From Halanaerobiaceae bacterium ANBcell28 (GTDB lineage: Bacteria; Bacillota; Halanaerobiia; Halanaerobiales; DTU029), in contig JBBJJH010000014.1 of the NCBI GenBank assembly GCA_037623315.1, positions 36,462-100,461 of the forward strand: a DNA stretch of 64,000 nucleotides, written 5' to 3'. Below the pieces are notes generated by a model, which was given only the letters and a program-made list of their open reading frames with translations, did no database searches and was not told the DNA's origin. Shown piece after piece: positions 27,180 through 36,883 of this stretch (the first letter of the stretch is position 1; the number at the start of each line of letters is the position of its first letter). Both the position numbers and the translations under genes were made by a program.

Positions 27180-28397
27180 TTAAAATGAGATATTACTTAA
27201 ACTTAAAATAGGTAGTAACATCGCTATTACAATACCACCCACTCCAAGCCCCATAAGTAAAATTACTATAGGCTCAAATATATTAAGCAATCTATTTATA
27301 TTATTTTGATATTCTTCTTTATATTGCTTAGACACCTGTTCTAACATACTGGATAGTTGTCCAGTTTCTTCACCAATCATAATCATATAATTTAAAATTT
27401 CAGGAAAAACTCCTGAGCTAGTAAGTGATTCTGATAGCTTTTTACCATTTTTGACATCCCTCGCCACTCTTTTTACACCATCTTGATAAACTATATTAGC
27501 AGCTGTTTCCGAAACAATACTTAATGACTTTAATAATGGCACTCCACTATCTAACATCAAACTAAGATTTGCTGCAAAATTACTGATTTCTGATTCCTTA
27601 AGCACAATACCCACAATAGGCACTTTTAATAAAAATTTACTTAAATTGTTTCTGCCACTGCTTGTATTATAATAAAGCCGAGCAAATACTATAATAGCTA
27701 TAAAAAATAGTATAATTTGTAATAAATTGTTTTGTAAGAATGAACTGATATTTAAAACAATTTGAGTAATCCAGGGTAAAGTCATGTCATAAGACTGATA
27801 TATATCAAGAAATCTAGGTAATACAAAAACTAGCATTACTATAACTGCCAAAATACAAACAATAAGCAAAACACAAGGATATATCAAACTAGTTATAACA
27901 AAGGATTTTAATTTTTTTCTTTCTTCCAAAGTTGCAGCAAGCTTTTTACAAGTTATACCTAAAGCACCACTTTCTTCTCCGGCTTGTATCATATTAATAT
28001 AATCATCTGAAAACTTACCTGAAGATGTGGCTAGTGATTCAGCAAAACTTTTACCGGACTTTAGTTTATTATGAATATCTTCAACTATATCTTTATAGTT
28101 ATTATTGGACATCATTTTAGTTAAAATATTTAAAGCATCAGCTAATTGTATTCCTGCTAACAACAAATTAGCCAACTGTCTAGTAAAAAAGATTTGCATA
28201 TCGCCTTTTTTTTGAGATATGGAATAATTCACTTGATTATTATCCGTATTCTCTGCCTTTCCTCTTTGTTCTACTTTAGATGGAAACAAGCCTTCTTTTG
28301 AAAGTATATTGACAGCCTCAGTTTCTGAAACTGCTTCTATACTACCTCTAATTTGTTTCCCTTTTTTATTATATGCCTGGTAAATATACTCAGCCAT
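27180..28397 (-). CDS. gspF: T2SS inner-membrane platform protein GspF
   Basis: 405 residues beginning MAEYIYQAYNKKGKQIRGSI, the N-terminal signature of GspF/PilC. Two T2SF cytoplasmic domains alternate with three membrane helices (about 170-195, 220-240, 372-395); QAGEESGALG and IGEETGQLSSML are the paired conserved boxes. It forms the base on which pseudopilins assemble, driven by GspE. Confidence 0.93.
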   Translation of the reverse strand: MAEYIYQAYNKKGKQIRGSIEAVSETEAVNILSKEGLFPSKVEQRGKAENTDNNQVNYSISQKKGDMQIFFTRQLANLLLAGIQLADALNILTKMMSNNNYKDIVEDIHNKLKSGKSFAESLATSSGKFSDDYINMIQAGEESGALGITCKKLAATLEERKKLKSFVITSLIYPCVLLIVCILAVIVMLVFVLPRFLDIYQSYDMTLPWITQIVLNISSFLQNNLLQIILFFIAIIVFARLYYNTSSGRNNLSKFLLKVPIVGIVLKESEISNFAANLSLMLDSGVPLLKSLSIVSETAANIVYQDGVKRVARDVKNGKKLSESLTSSGVFPEILNYMIMIGEETGQLSSMLEQVSKQYKEEYQNNINRLLNIFEPIVILLMGLGVGGIVIAMLLPILSLSNISF

Positions 28398-28420
28398 GTT
28401 ATCACCTTAACTTAAGTTTT

Positions 28421-29923
28421 TTAATTTTTTGTAACCCTAATAATTTCATCGAGAGAAGTAATTCCCTCTCCTGCCTTTAATAAACCATCTGTCATTAGGT
28501 CTTTAAAGCCATCTTTAATAGCCATATTTTTTATGCTATTTGCACTTGCATTTTTAATAATTAGTTCTTCTAAATCTTCCGTAATTGTTAATAATTCATA
28601 TATACCTAATCTATTTTTATAACCAATATCATTACAATTATCACATCCAACTGCTGTGTAAAAACCCTGGGATTTGTTTTCTTCTGATATGTATCTGTCA
28701 TATTTGTCTTTTTTTATGTCGTCTTTTCTGCGGCAATCTGGACATAATACCCTTACTAAGCGCTGTGCCAAAACTCCTTTAATTGTAGCAGCTAATAAAT
28801 ACTCTTCAACTCCCATATTAATTAGTCGAGTTATAGCACTTGCTGCATCGTTTGTATGCAAAGTAGCTAAAACCAAATGACCAGTCAAAGCAGCCTGAAT
28901 AGCAATTTTAGCTGTCTCTACATCCCTTATTTCACCAATCATAATTATATCTGGATCCTGACGTAAGATAGACCTTAAACCACGCGCAAAAGAAAAATCT
29001 ATTTCTGGCTTTACCTGTATTTGATTTACACCGTCTAACTGATATTCAACAGGATCTTCAACAGTAATTATCTTCTTGCCAGGTATGTTCAATTCATTAA
29101 GTGTTGCATATAATGTTGTTGTTTTTCCACTCCCTGTCGGTCCAGTAACCAATAATATCCCATGGGGTATATTAACTAGATTTCTATAGTTAATCAACAT
29201 ATCATCTCTGAATCCTAAATTTTCTAATTCTAGCAAATAAGCAGCTCTATCTAAGATACGCAATACTACACTCTCGCCATAAAGTGTAGGTGTACATGAG
29301 ACCCTAATATCCACTTCACGACCTAGAACTTTTATTCTAATTCTACCTTCTTGAGGCAAACGACGTTCCGCAATATTCATTCTAGCCATTATCTTTATTC
29401 TAGTTATAATAGCTGGAAAAAGTTCCCTTGGTGGTGCAGGTTCTGCATAAAGTACTCCATCTATCCTGAATCTAAGCTTAAGAGAATCTTCAAAAGGTTC
29501 AATGTGAATATCACTTGCGTTTTTCTTTAATCCAGATGTTAAAATAGCATTAACCAAACGGATAACCGGAGCTTCTTGAGCCAGTTCTTCCAGGTTCTCT
29601 GTCTTTAAATCAAGCTCTATGCTAGTAAAATCATTAATATTATCATTATTTAAATCATTAAGCATTTCTTCGACTGTATCTAACGGAGCATCAAGATATT
29701 CATTTAATAAAATATCTAATTCTTCACCAGAAATTTTATTAAGCGTTATTCTTCTTCCTCCATAAACTTGCAAACTATCTAAAATTGTCAGCGGAGGTCT
29801 CTTTTCGCAATATAGTACAAGCTTATTTTCTTCCACATAAGCTGGAAGAAGACGATATTCTTTAAGCATGTCTCTAGGATACTTCTTTATTAAGTTGGTA
29901 TTAACTTCTAATTTATTAATCAT
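28421..29923 (-). CDS. gspE: T2SS assembly ATPase GspE
   Basis: A 500-residue hexameric secretion ATPase. After the N-terminal T2SE domain come the Walker A GPTGSGKTTTLYATL, the Asp box (ITVEDPVEYQLDGVNQIQV), Walker B (QDPDIIMIGEIRDVETAKIA) and the His box ATLHTNDAASAI. The C-terminal zinc element, CPDC and CDNC about 35 residues apart, is intact. It is the operon's only ATPase, which also argues for T2SS rather than a type IV pilus with a PilT. Confidence 0.96.
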   Translation of the reverse strand: MINKLEVNTNLIKKYPRDMLKEYRLLPAYVEENKLVLYCEKRPPLTILDSLQVYGGRRITLNKISGEELDILLNEYLDAPLDTVEEMLNDLNNDNINDFTSIELDLKTENLEELAQEAPVIRLVNAILTSGLKKNASDIHIEPFEDSLKLRFRIDGVLYAEPAPPRELFPAIITRIKIMARMNIAERRLPQEGRIRIKVLGREVDIRVSCTPTLYGESVVLRILDRAAYLLELENLGFRDDMLINYRNLVNIPHGILLVTGPTGSGKTTTLYATLNELNIPGKKIITVEDPVEYQLDGVNQIQVKPEIDFSFARGLRSILRQDPDIIMIGEIRDVETAKIAIQAALTGHLVLATLHTNDAASAITRLINMGVEEYLLAATIKGVLAQRLVRVLCPDCRRKDDIKKDKYDRYISEENKSQGFYTAVGCDNCNDIGYKNRLGIYELLTITEDLEELIIKNASANSIKNMAIKDGFKDLMTDGLLKAGEGITSLDEIIRVTKN

Positions 29924-29940
29924 AACAATTCCTCTTTTTA

Positions 29941-30498
29941 TTATTTTTCAAACTCTAATAAAAACAACTGTTGGTCTTTCTCTATAATTAAATAATCACT
30001 CCATATTAATATAATTTTAAATCCTTCAATATAATCGTGTTGTCTAACTATATTTATTTCGCGATTACTTGTATTTTCCAAAATTGCTCTTCCATCTCCA
30101 GGCTTTGCAGATATACCAATTAATCTTAAGGGGATATCTACTTCTACTTCTTTTTCTTTTTCTACTTCCTTAAGAAGCTCTTCCCTGGCTATTTCATCTT
30201 CATTAGGTTTAGGTTCAGGTTCTACTTCTATTTCAGGTAAAACCTCCTCTTTCCTTAAGGCGAACAACTCTCTAGAAGCAATTTCCGTCAAAACTTCTGC
30301 AGAAAATACAATCTCCTCTATGGAAAATTCATCATTTCTTTCCTCCTCTCTAGAATCATGTTCTAAGTTTAAATAAGAGGACATATCACCACTAACAGCC
30401 TGTCCAGGATTCTGCATAGTTTCTACTAAAAAGAAGCAACTTATTATCAATATAACAATCAATATGTAATTAGAATACTTTATTATTAATCCTTTCAT
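29941..30498 (-). CDS. gspC: GspC-like inner-membrane protein with HR domain
   Basis: 185 residues from the ATG at 30496-30498 (AAGGTGA upstream; the frame also opens at a GTG at 30507). One membrane helix at about 8-25, an acidic Glu/Pro-rich periplasmic linker (about 80-115), and a C-terminal domain with IPLRLIGISAKPGDGRAILE followed by REINIVRQHDYIEGFKIILI, the HR-domain pattern of GspC/PilP, which docks onto the secretin. There is no PDZ domain. Confidence 0.82.
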   Translation of the reverse strand: MKGLIIKYSNYILIVILIISCFFLVETMQNPGQAVSGDMSSYLNLEHDSREEERNDEFSIEEIVFSAEVLTEIASRELFALRKEEVLPEIEVEPEPKPNEDEIAREELLKEVEKEKEVEVDIPLRLIGISAKPGDGRAILENTSNREINIVRQHDYIEGFKIILIWSDYLIIEKDQQLFLLEFEK

Positions 30499-30512
30499 TT
30501 CAGTCACCTTAC

Positions 30513-31550
30513 CTATTCATGGAATCTTATTATCTTTATTTTAAAATTATCATTATCAAGATAAGTCCTTTTTAAATCTACTTTTACTGACCTTAAATGC
30601 TCATCACTTTCATCCTTAAGTTGAATACTAACCTGAAAGTAAATACTCCTGCTTGTTAAATATGGTTTTAACAGCTCATAATCATCTTCATTAATTATAT
30701 TTCTTAAAGATTCTAACTCATCAATAGGTTCTACATTACGATATGCAATCAAATTATTTAGAGTATTTTCGCTTAATCCTAAAATCATTATTAATGTCTC
30801 TAAAACCTCTTCACTAACCATATTAATATTAATACGTCCTTCAAAGCTAAGATTATCCTCAATTTCTTCAAGAATTGTATGATTTAAACCATCAATATTA
30901 GCTAATAGTTCATCTCCATTTTGAAAATATGTACCTCTTTCCCTGTGACTTTCTACACTATTTTTTATCGTATTAATTTGGCCTTCGCTTATACCATAGA
31001 ATGAAAGAAAATTCTCTAAGCTATCTAAACTATCCCCGTTAATATTAAACTTACCTAAGGTAGTGAAAGTTTCAATAAAGAAAGCATAATCTTCATCTAA
31101 TAAGATATCTCTTAATAAAACTAGATCTGGTATCATACCTTCTGCTAATCTATTCTCAATCTCTTCTTCCCACCAAAGTTCTTCTTCTAATAATCCTGTA
31201 TCAATGTAATTAATGTTTAACTTACTACCATAATCTTTTATCACTATTTTGCATTTAATGCTATTTATTTCTGTCTCTATTTCATTTGCCCAAATATTAT
31301 CAAAAGCATCGTAATCTATTATTTCATCTTGTTTAAGAGTATTTATTGCCATTTTCAAAGCAGAAATCTCAGCTTGCCTTAGGTTTAATTCTCTCATTTC
31401 ATACTCCAATAAATGTCTATCTAAAAATACCTCATCGACAAGATTAACAAAGATAAAAGATAATATGACAATAGTCCATATTACTATTAAGAAAGTATAA
31501 CCTTCGTCATTTTTTATTGTAAGTGAATTAATCTTATCTCTTATTTTCAA
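30513..31550 (-). CDS. gspK: Minor pseudopilin GspK
   Basis: 345 residues with an atypical prepilin signal (NDEG|YTFLIVIWTIVIL, Ile rather than Glu at +5, as expected for GspK), then LNLRQAEISALKMAI and the long helical insertion with helix-hairpin-helix-like repeats (INMVSEEVLETLIMILGLSE). GspK caps the pseudopilus tip and is specific to T2SS. The start codon is TTG at 31548-31550 with AGGAGG 7 nt upstream. First gene of the operon. Confidence 0.9.
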   Translation of the reverse strand: MKIRDKINSLTIKNDEGYTFLIVIWTIVILSFIFVNLVDEVFLDRHLLEYEMRELNLRQAEISALKMAINTLKQDEIIDYDAFDNIWANEIETEINSIKCKIVIKDYGSKLNINYIDTGLLEEELWWEEEIENRLAEGMIPDLVLLRDILLDEDYAFFIETFTTLGKFNINGDSLDSLENFLSFYGISEGQINTIKNSVESHRERGTYFQNGDELLANIDGLNHTILEEIEDNLSFEGRININMVSEEVLETLIMILGLSENTLNNLIAYRNVEPIDELESLRNIINEDDYELLKPYLTSRSIYFQVSIQLKDESDEHLRSVKVDLKRTYLDNDNFKIKIIRFHE

Positions 31551-31860
31551 AATAACCTCCTACTTCACTCTTAGATTTATTATGTAAGCAATATAAAAGT
31601 ATTTAATTTTATTTTATAGAAGAACTACAATTACTTTAAAAAAATGAGATGGTAAAGTAATTTTTTTCAAAACTCTTTCGTTTTCTTCCTCAGTTTAGAT
31701 TATATACTATATACTTCTTTATTTTACTTCCTTTTCCTGCAAAGTTTAATATATTTGTATAAAAAATTTTCTTTTTTTTCTAAAAATAGTGCTTTTGAAC
31801 TAGAAATATTAAGCAAAAAATTATTTTTACCATCTCAAGATCTTTTCTACTTACATTTCA
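31551..31860. other. Intergenic region between the cellulosome cluster and the T2SS operon
   Basis: 310 nt without a gene. It holds a local stem ATTACTTTA/TAAAGTAAT (31631-31661, AT-only) and a longer-range inverted repeat: GAGATGGTAAAGTAATTTTT on the plus strand near 31648 and the similar GAGATGGTAAAAATAATTTT on the minus strand near 31837. No convincing promoter was found, so whether gspK reads through from the cellulase genes is open. Confidence 0.5.
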
Positions 31861-34416
31861 TTATAATTTGTCATCTGTTAGCACAAATCTTGATAAAAAT
31901 ACATAATCTAATGAATCTATATAGCCGTCTTCATTAAAATCAGCTGCTTTTTTTCCATATTCAAACTCAAATTCAGAGATAGAACCGATCAAATAACGAC
32001 CTAATAACGTAAGATCCAGACTATTTATAACACCATCATTATTTATATCTCCTAAAAGGAACTCTATATTTGAACCATCTATAATCACTTTTTCTACATT
32101 TGAAGAATTACTAACTCCAAAATGATTATATGCTCTTACATAGAATGTATAAGTATTATTTTCACTTAGATTTTCTATTGTATAACTTGTTCTATCTCCT
32201 ATTTCAATAATCTCATTATTAGGAAGGCCTATATCTGCATCCCAAATAACTTGATATCCTTCAGCCATAGGTACACTACTCCACTCTAATAAAACTTCTC
32301 TAAGTTCTTCATATAGTATTACAGACAATTCTGGCGCAACTGGCACAGTACCTGACGAAGGTGGTTCTTCACCGTATACTTTAACTCCATTTAAATAGAC
32401 TGGTATTCTAGGCGTCCTACTGTCCACCTCAGTAATTCCTTCTCTACTAAAGTCATTGCTTGGATCCCAGTTAGCTTCCCATTTTGAATCCAAACCTGCC
32501 ATCAAAGCAAGATGTACTTCTCTTTTTCCATGAATTTGATATTCTGACCAGGCAATTTCTACATAATAGACACTACCATCCCAATGAAAAGGACCACTAG
32601 TTTGAACACTACCATCGTATAGTGCTTCATTTTCATCATAATATATATCATAGGAAATATCATCGATAGTTTGTCCGGCATCAATAAGCTCGGAGATATC
32701 AAAATAATACCTAAGACTTAGACTATCTTCAATTCTTGGTGGGTACACTGTATCATTATTTAAAGTAATAGTTATTTGAGTCCGTTCGTTGTTTTCCTGT
32801 TCCAGTCGAGCTTCTGTATAAAATTCTTCAACTTCTGGTACTGCTGGTGGAAAGTTCTCAATAGGTTTATCACCTTCACCATATAGTAAATATAAGCCTG
32901 CCAACGCACCTACAAATCCCGCATTATAATCGATTGCAACTTCATTATATATATAATCAATTGTACTATCAACGTGTTCATCATCAGGCCCTGGGCCACC
33001 TACTAATGCTCCCCAAAGGGTATGCCGATGCTCTGGAGGATCTTCCATACTATTGGTCAAAGAACCATGAGCAGCCCTATGATGAGGGTGTTGTACATAT
33101 TCATCACTATAGCCAACTATATATGAATAACCCATAGGGTTATCACCCATCAAATACTCCATTTGACTTTTTGCCCAGTCAGTAATATCAGTTCTTTCAG
33201 GATTATATTTCTGATATACCATAGCCAAAAACTGTGCTGTAGCATTATAACGAGCAGATCCCCAGGTGCTTATTACTCCAAAACCTGCTGGAGTGGGCTC
33301 TAAATAATTTGTGTCAGCAGGATCTTCATGTGGTACCTGACCACCAGACCAATACTCTAAATTCCAACGTGCCAAATAATCGTATAGCTCATTATCAGGA
33401 AATAAGTTTGCCAGTTTCATAAAGACGCCACCCCATACTGTATCCCAACAATGTGTCCAAATATTTTGCCAACTATTTTCTGTAGTATCTATAATAGCAG
33501 AAACATAACCTGTGTACCGATTGCTGCTATCCACTGCCATGATATGATCAATATATTCCAATTCACCTGTAGCTATATATAACCAAACAGCTGCCCAGGA
33601 CATTTCATCGTTATCATTGCTAGAAGAATAAAAACCACCAGATCTACCTAATCCCCGATACTCCCTGGCAAATTCATACAAAGCAATAGCTGTATCAAGA
33701 CATTTTTCTGCATAAACTGGATCAATATCTTGATAATTTAAATACATTAAAGTCAATGCTGCCGCAGCTCCAGCAGCCTGATCACTTGCCGGTGATTCTG
33801 GATAAGCTACCTCAACTGGCCTATCATTATGCTCTGAATTTGCTTGTAGCTCTGGAGGTCCCCAATAGTTATGATCAATAGTACCTTCCCCTACCATATA
33901 AACAAAAGCAATAACGTCTCCATTTTCATCTCTAAAAGTAGATCGTAAAAAATAGTCATTAAAATGCTTTAGTATCTCTAACATATGTTCTTCTGTACCT
34001 GTTTCCTGAAAGGCTTCTTTAAATTCATAATAAGCCCACCCTATAGTAGATGCTGTATATGATTGTGGCAAGCCAAACTTCATATGATCACCTGCATCAT
34101 GAAAACCACCACTTACGTCAATATATCCTGAATTATCAGGATCAAACACTTCTATATTATCCATAATATAGGAGATTGGCAAACTTAAATCCTCATAACT
34201 TCGATACATATCCTTTACATGACAATCCCCTCTCCATTCTAACCTGCTCTCACTACTTACTGGACCACATCGATTTGCATCAAAGAAATGTAGCGATAAT
34301 TGTAAAGCCTCTGCATAATTAAAAAGCAATTCTGAAGCTATAATAGGCTGAACAAAAATAAAAACTAAAGGTAAAACTAGAAAAAATGTAAACAAATATT
34401 TTTTTAATCTCAGCAT
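31861..34416 (-). CDS. Dockerin-bearing GH9 endoglucanase (GH9-CBM3c-FN3-dockerin)
   Basis: 851 residues from the ATG at 34416 (AGGAGGT upstream; the frame opens earlier at a TTG). Order: signal peptide (1-28), GH9 (about 30-510), CBM3c (about 525-695), FN3 (about 705-790), type I dockerin (about 795-851). Catalytic landmarks are [16 protein letters not shown] (Asp pair) and [17 protein letters not shown] (acid Glu). Just before the Asp motif is an insertion of about 30 residues (71-103) containing DPDNSGYIDVSGG, absent from the other GH9 enzymes here and resembling a Ca2+ loop. The FN3 before the dockerin is also unusual. Last gene of the cluster, next to the T2SS operon. Confidence 0.94.
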   Translation of the reverse strand: MLRLKKYLFTFFLVLPLVFIFVQPIIASELLFNYAEALQLSLHFFDANRCGPVSSESRLEWRGDCHVKDMYRSYEDLSLPISYIMDNIEVFDPDNSGYIDVSGGFHDAGDHMKFGLPQSYTASTIGWAYYEFKEAFQETGTEEHMLEILKHFNDYFLRSTFRDENGDVIAFVYMVGEGTIDHNYWGPPELQANSEHNDRPVEVAYPESPASDQAAGAAAALTLMYLNYQDIDPVYAEKCLDTAIALYEFAREYRGLGRSGGFYSSSNDNDEMSWAAVWLYIATGELEYIDHIMAVDSSNRYTGYVSAIIDTTENSWQNIWTHCWDTVWGGVFMKLANLFPDNELYDYLARWNLEYWSGGQVPHEDPADTNYLEPTPAGFGVISTWGSARYNATAQFLAMVYQKYNPERTDITDWAKSQMEYLMGDNPMGYSYIVGYSDEYVQHPHHRAAHGSLTNSMEDPPEHRHTLWGALVGGPGPDDEHVDSTIDYIYNEVAIDYNAGFVGALAGLYLLYGEGDKPIENFPPAVPEVEEFYTEARLEQENNERTQITITLNNDTVYPPRIEDSLSLRYYFDISELIDAGQTIDDISYDIYYDENEALYDGSVQTSGPFHWDGSVYYVEIAWSEYQIHGKREVHLALMAGLDSKWEANWDPSNDFSREGITEVDSRTPRIPVYLNGVKVYGEEPPSSGTVPVAPELSVILYEELREVLLEWSSVPMAEGYQVIWDADIGLPNNEIIEIGDRTSYTIENLSENNTYTFYVRAYNHFGVSNSSNVEKVIIDGSNIEFLLGDINNDGVINSLDLTLLGRYLIGSISEFEFEYGKKAADFNEDGYIDSLDYVFLSRFVLTDDKL

Positions 34417-34563
34417 ATTTCTCTCTACCTCCTTAAATTGCAAAGAACTCTATACCTAAGTATAATTAATAAACCTCTGAACAACTATCAAAGCATAAAA
34501 TCTAACTATTAAAATAGTCAAGATAATATCATTAATAATTGAACAGAGGCTAAAGACTAATTA

Positions 34564-36480
34564 CTAGAATTCATCAATCATACCTACTACATACCTTCCT
34601 AAAAGTACAAGGTCTCGAGAATCTATAACTCCATCCCCATTAATATCTGCTAAGACCTCACCATTTGCTACAGGAAATTCAGAAATTTCATCAAGCAAAT
34701 ATCTTCCTAATATAGTATAGTCAAGAGAATTAATCACACCATCACCATTTAAATCTCCAATCATACCCGGAACACCTCCACCATCTACATTAATTATAAG
34801 GTTAACAGTTCCAGAACCTTCTTCCACATCTATATTCCTAACAATAGTATCTTGACCAGGAACATTAACAGTAATATCATAATTACCATGGAAACCTCTA
34901 AAATTATAACTACCAGCGTTATTCGTATAACCTGATTCATGGGTCTCCCACTCGTCCATTAATTGTTGATATCTTCTACCAGCTTCATTTAGAGACCAAT
35001 CGTGATTAACTATAGCAGCATCTTGACCTCTCCAATGATCACTAGCCCAGAATCCCCACATCATTATGCCTTCAACAGCTGGATGACTGTATGCGAGACG
35101 ATATAAAGTCTCTAAATTATCAGCTCTTTGGTACTCATCTGGAGTAGTTGAATCATATTCTGAAATCCAAATTGGTAAACCAAATTCAGCTAGCCTATCT
35201 AATCTAGATTTTACTTCAATTGGATCTACAGTTTCACCAAAGTGTCCCTGAGCTCCAATACCTTCAATTGGTGCTCCTTGATCTAATAAATCCTGTATCT
35301 GTGCAGCATAAGCATCTGTTGATGAATAGGAGATTACATTATAATCATTTATAAATAATTTTGCATCTGGATCCAATTCTTTAGTTCTTTGGAACATATA
35401 TGTCCTAATATCTTCGCCAAGTCTTCTAGCATAAAAGTCTCCATGTAGCATCTCATTATTTACATCCCAATGTAAAAATTTACCTCTATATCTTGGAACA
35501 ATATCTTCTAATCTCTTATCTACTTCCTGCCTTAGTTCCTGATCACTTAAGTTTTGTACCCAATGTTGTACATACTGATCTACTGCCCAAAAAACACAGT
35601 GTCCCCTTACTTTTATATCATTTTCTTCACACCATTCATACATCATATCAGAATCTCGATAATTATAATTACCGCGACTTGGTTCAGTATGATACCACTT
35701 AGCAGCGTTTTCAAATACTGCCCAGTTGAAGTTTTCTTTAAAGAAATCGGTATACTGTGGATTATGGAATGAATCTATACTTAAGGCAGAACCAAAAGGA
35801 TATGATTTACTTACTTGACTAACATCAACATAAGCCCCTGGTACTGGATTGTTGTTTTGATCAACTACTCTAACTTGAACATCTCTTTTACGCAGTTCTT
35901 CAATTCTTGCATTAGCTTCTGCTTCCCAGTTTTCTGCGCCTTCTAGTTCTACAACTGAAACATCGTCTACATAAAAACTCACACCTGGTGGTGGCCCTTC
36001 AATATAGAGTATTACTTCACTTAGATTATTACCAGTGACTTGATAAACACCAGAAAGCTGCTGCCATTGACCTGGCCGAACTGTACTTTCTGTAACTCTT
36101 TCAAAATGTGTATCAACTGAATCTGTTCTTCTAACAGTTATAATTGACTCAACTGATTGTGAACCTTCTACTTTAACCCAGGCAGAAACATAATAATATT
36201 TTCCAGAAGAAACAAGATCAAGTAACTCCTGGGCAACACCTTCATATTCCTCTAATCTCCCAGTTACATAAGCGGAGTAATCTCCACTACGTGCTTCTGT
36301 AGAAACAACGGTTACAGAGCAATCATCCCCATAAGGAAACCAATCACCTAATTCACCTGTTTCAAAACCTGGGTTAGTAATTAAGTTTTCAGAAGCCATT
36401 AATGGTAATGCAAACAAAATAAACATTAAAATTAACACAGAAGTAAATAAAGCTTTATTAACTTTTAGTTTATTTAACAT
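34564..36480 (-). CDS. Dockerin-bearing GH10 xylanase with CBM22-like module
   Basis: 638 residues: signal peptide (1-29), a carbohydrate-binding CBM4/9/22-like jelly roll (about 31-180, starting ENLITNPGFETGELGDW), GH10 barrel (about 190-515), a short beta domain (about 525-567) and a C-terminal dockerin (about 573-638). Catalytic Glu343 lies in HWDVNNEMLHG (acid/base) and Glu441 in WISEYD (nucleophile). It should cut xylan backbones. Two AAACCGGTTT palindromes lie 230-330 bp upstream, suggesting LacI-family control separate from its neighbours. Confidence 0.95.
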   Translation of the reverse strand: MLNKLKVNKALFTSVLILMFILFALPLMASENLITNPGFETGELGDWFPYGDDCSVTVVSTEARSGDYSAYVTGRLEEYEGVAQELLDLVSSGKYYYVSAWVKVEGSQSVESIITVRRTDSVDTHFERVTESTVRPGQWQQLSGVYQVTGNNLSEVILYIEGPPPGVSFYVDDVSVVELEGAENWEAEANARIEELRKRDVQVRVVDQNNNPVPGAYVDVSQVSKSYPFGSALSIDSFHNPQYTDFFKENFNWAVFENAAKWYHTEPSRGNYNYRDSDMMYEWCEENDIKVRGHCVFWAVDQYVQHWVQNLSDQELRQEVDKRLEDIVPRYRGKFLHWDVNNEMLHGDFYARRLGEDIRTYMFQRTKELDPDAKLFINDYNVISYSSTDAYAAQIQDLLDQGAPIEGIGAQGHFGETVDPIEVKSRLDRLAEFGLPIWISEYDSTTPDEYQRADNLETLYRLAYSHPAVEGIMMWGFWASDHWRGQDAAIVNHDWSLNEAGRRYQQLMDEWETHESGYTNNAGSYNFRGFHGNYDITVNVPGQDTIVRNIDVEEGSGTVNLIINVDGGGVPGMIGDLNGDGVINSLDYTILGRYLLDEISEFPVANGEVLADINGDGVIDSRDLVLLGRYVVGMIDEF

Positions 36481-36707
36481 ACTCTCTCCTCCTTAAATAA
36501 TTTTATACATATCACTTTAAAAACAATAATATTTTAAGCAAACTTTTTAAAGCTATAGAATAAAACTAAAAAATATAATCTATGAAAAGCCTGGCTCTTA
36601 AACACCACCTCCATTTTAATATTTTTGCTCTCACCTCCTTAGCAAAATGATTTTTTATAAATCTTCTAAAGCTAACAGGGGACTTAAGAGAACTGAATCT
36701 ATTGTAT

Positions 36708-36717
36708 AAAACCGGTT
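36708..36717. promoter_or_regulatory. LacI-family-like operator 1 upstream of the xylanase
   Basis: The palindrome AAACCGGTTT within ATAAAACCGGTTTCCGA. The central CG step with A/T flanks is the style of LacI/GalR-family operators. The start of the GH10 gene is 228 bp away. Confidence 0.6.
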
Positions 36718-36802
36718 TCCGATACAAAGATTTAGCAATACTACTACATCTGTTAAATACTGACATATGATTTTTAATTATCTCTATACTTGCAAGTGCA
36801 AA

Positions 36803-36812
36803 AAACCGGTTT
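36803..36812. promoter_or_regulatory. LacI-family-like operator 2 upstream of the xylanase
   Basis: A second AAACCGGTTT within AAAAAACCGGTTTCGGG, 95 bp from the first (centre to centre, about nine helical turns), a spacing that would permit looping between two bound repressors. Confidence 0.6.
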
Positions 36813-36883
36813 CGGGAATATAAATATTACACAGATATAAAAGGAAATTTCTCTTTATTAGACATATAATTTATCTAATACAA

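Noticed and set aside
21711..31550. Operon as a type IV pilus or competence system
   Set aside because: GspK, GspC, GspJ/I/H, a GspG-type calcium loop and a secretin, with no PilT or major pilin, fit T2SS better.
36566..36766. 66-codon minus-strand frame upstream of the xylanase
   Set aside because: No Shine-Dalgarno, contains an operator palindrome, and its composition is unlike the neighbouring genes.
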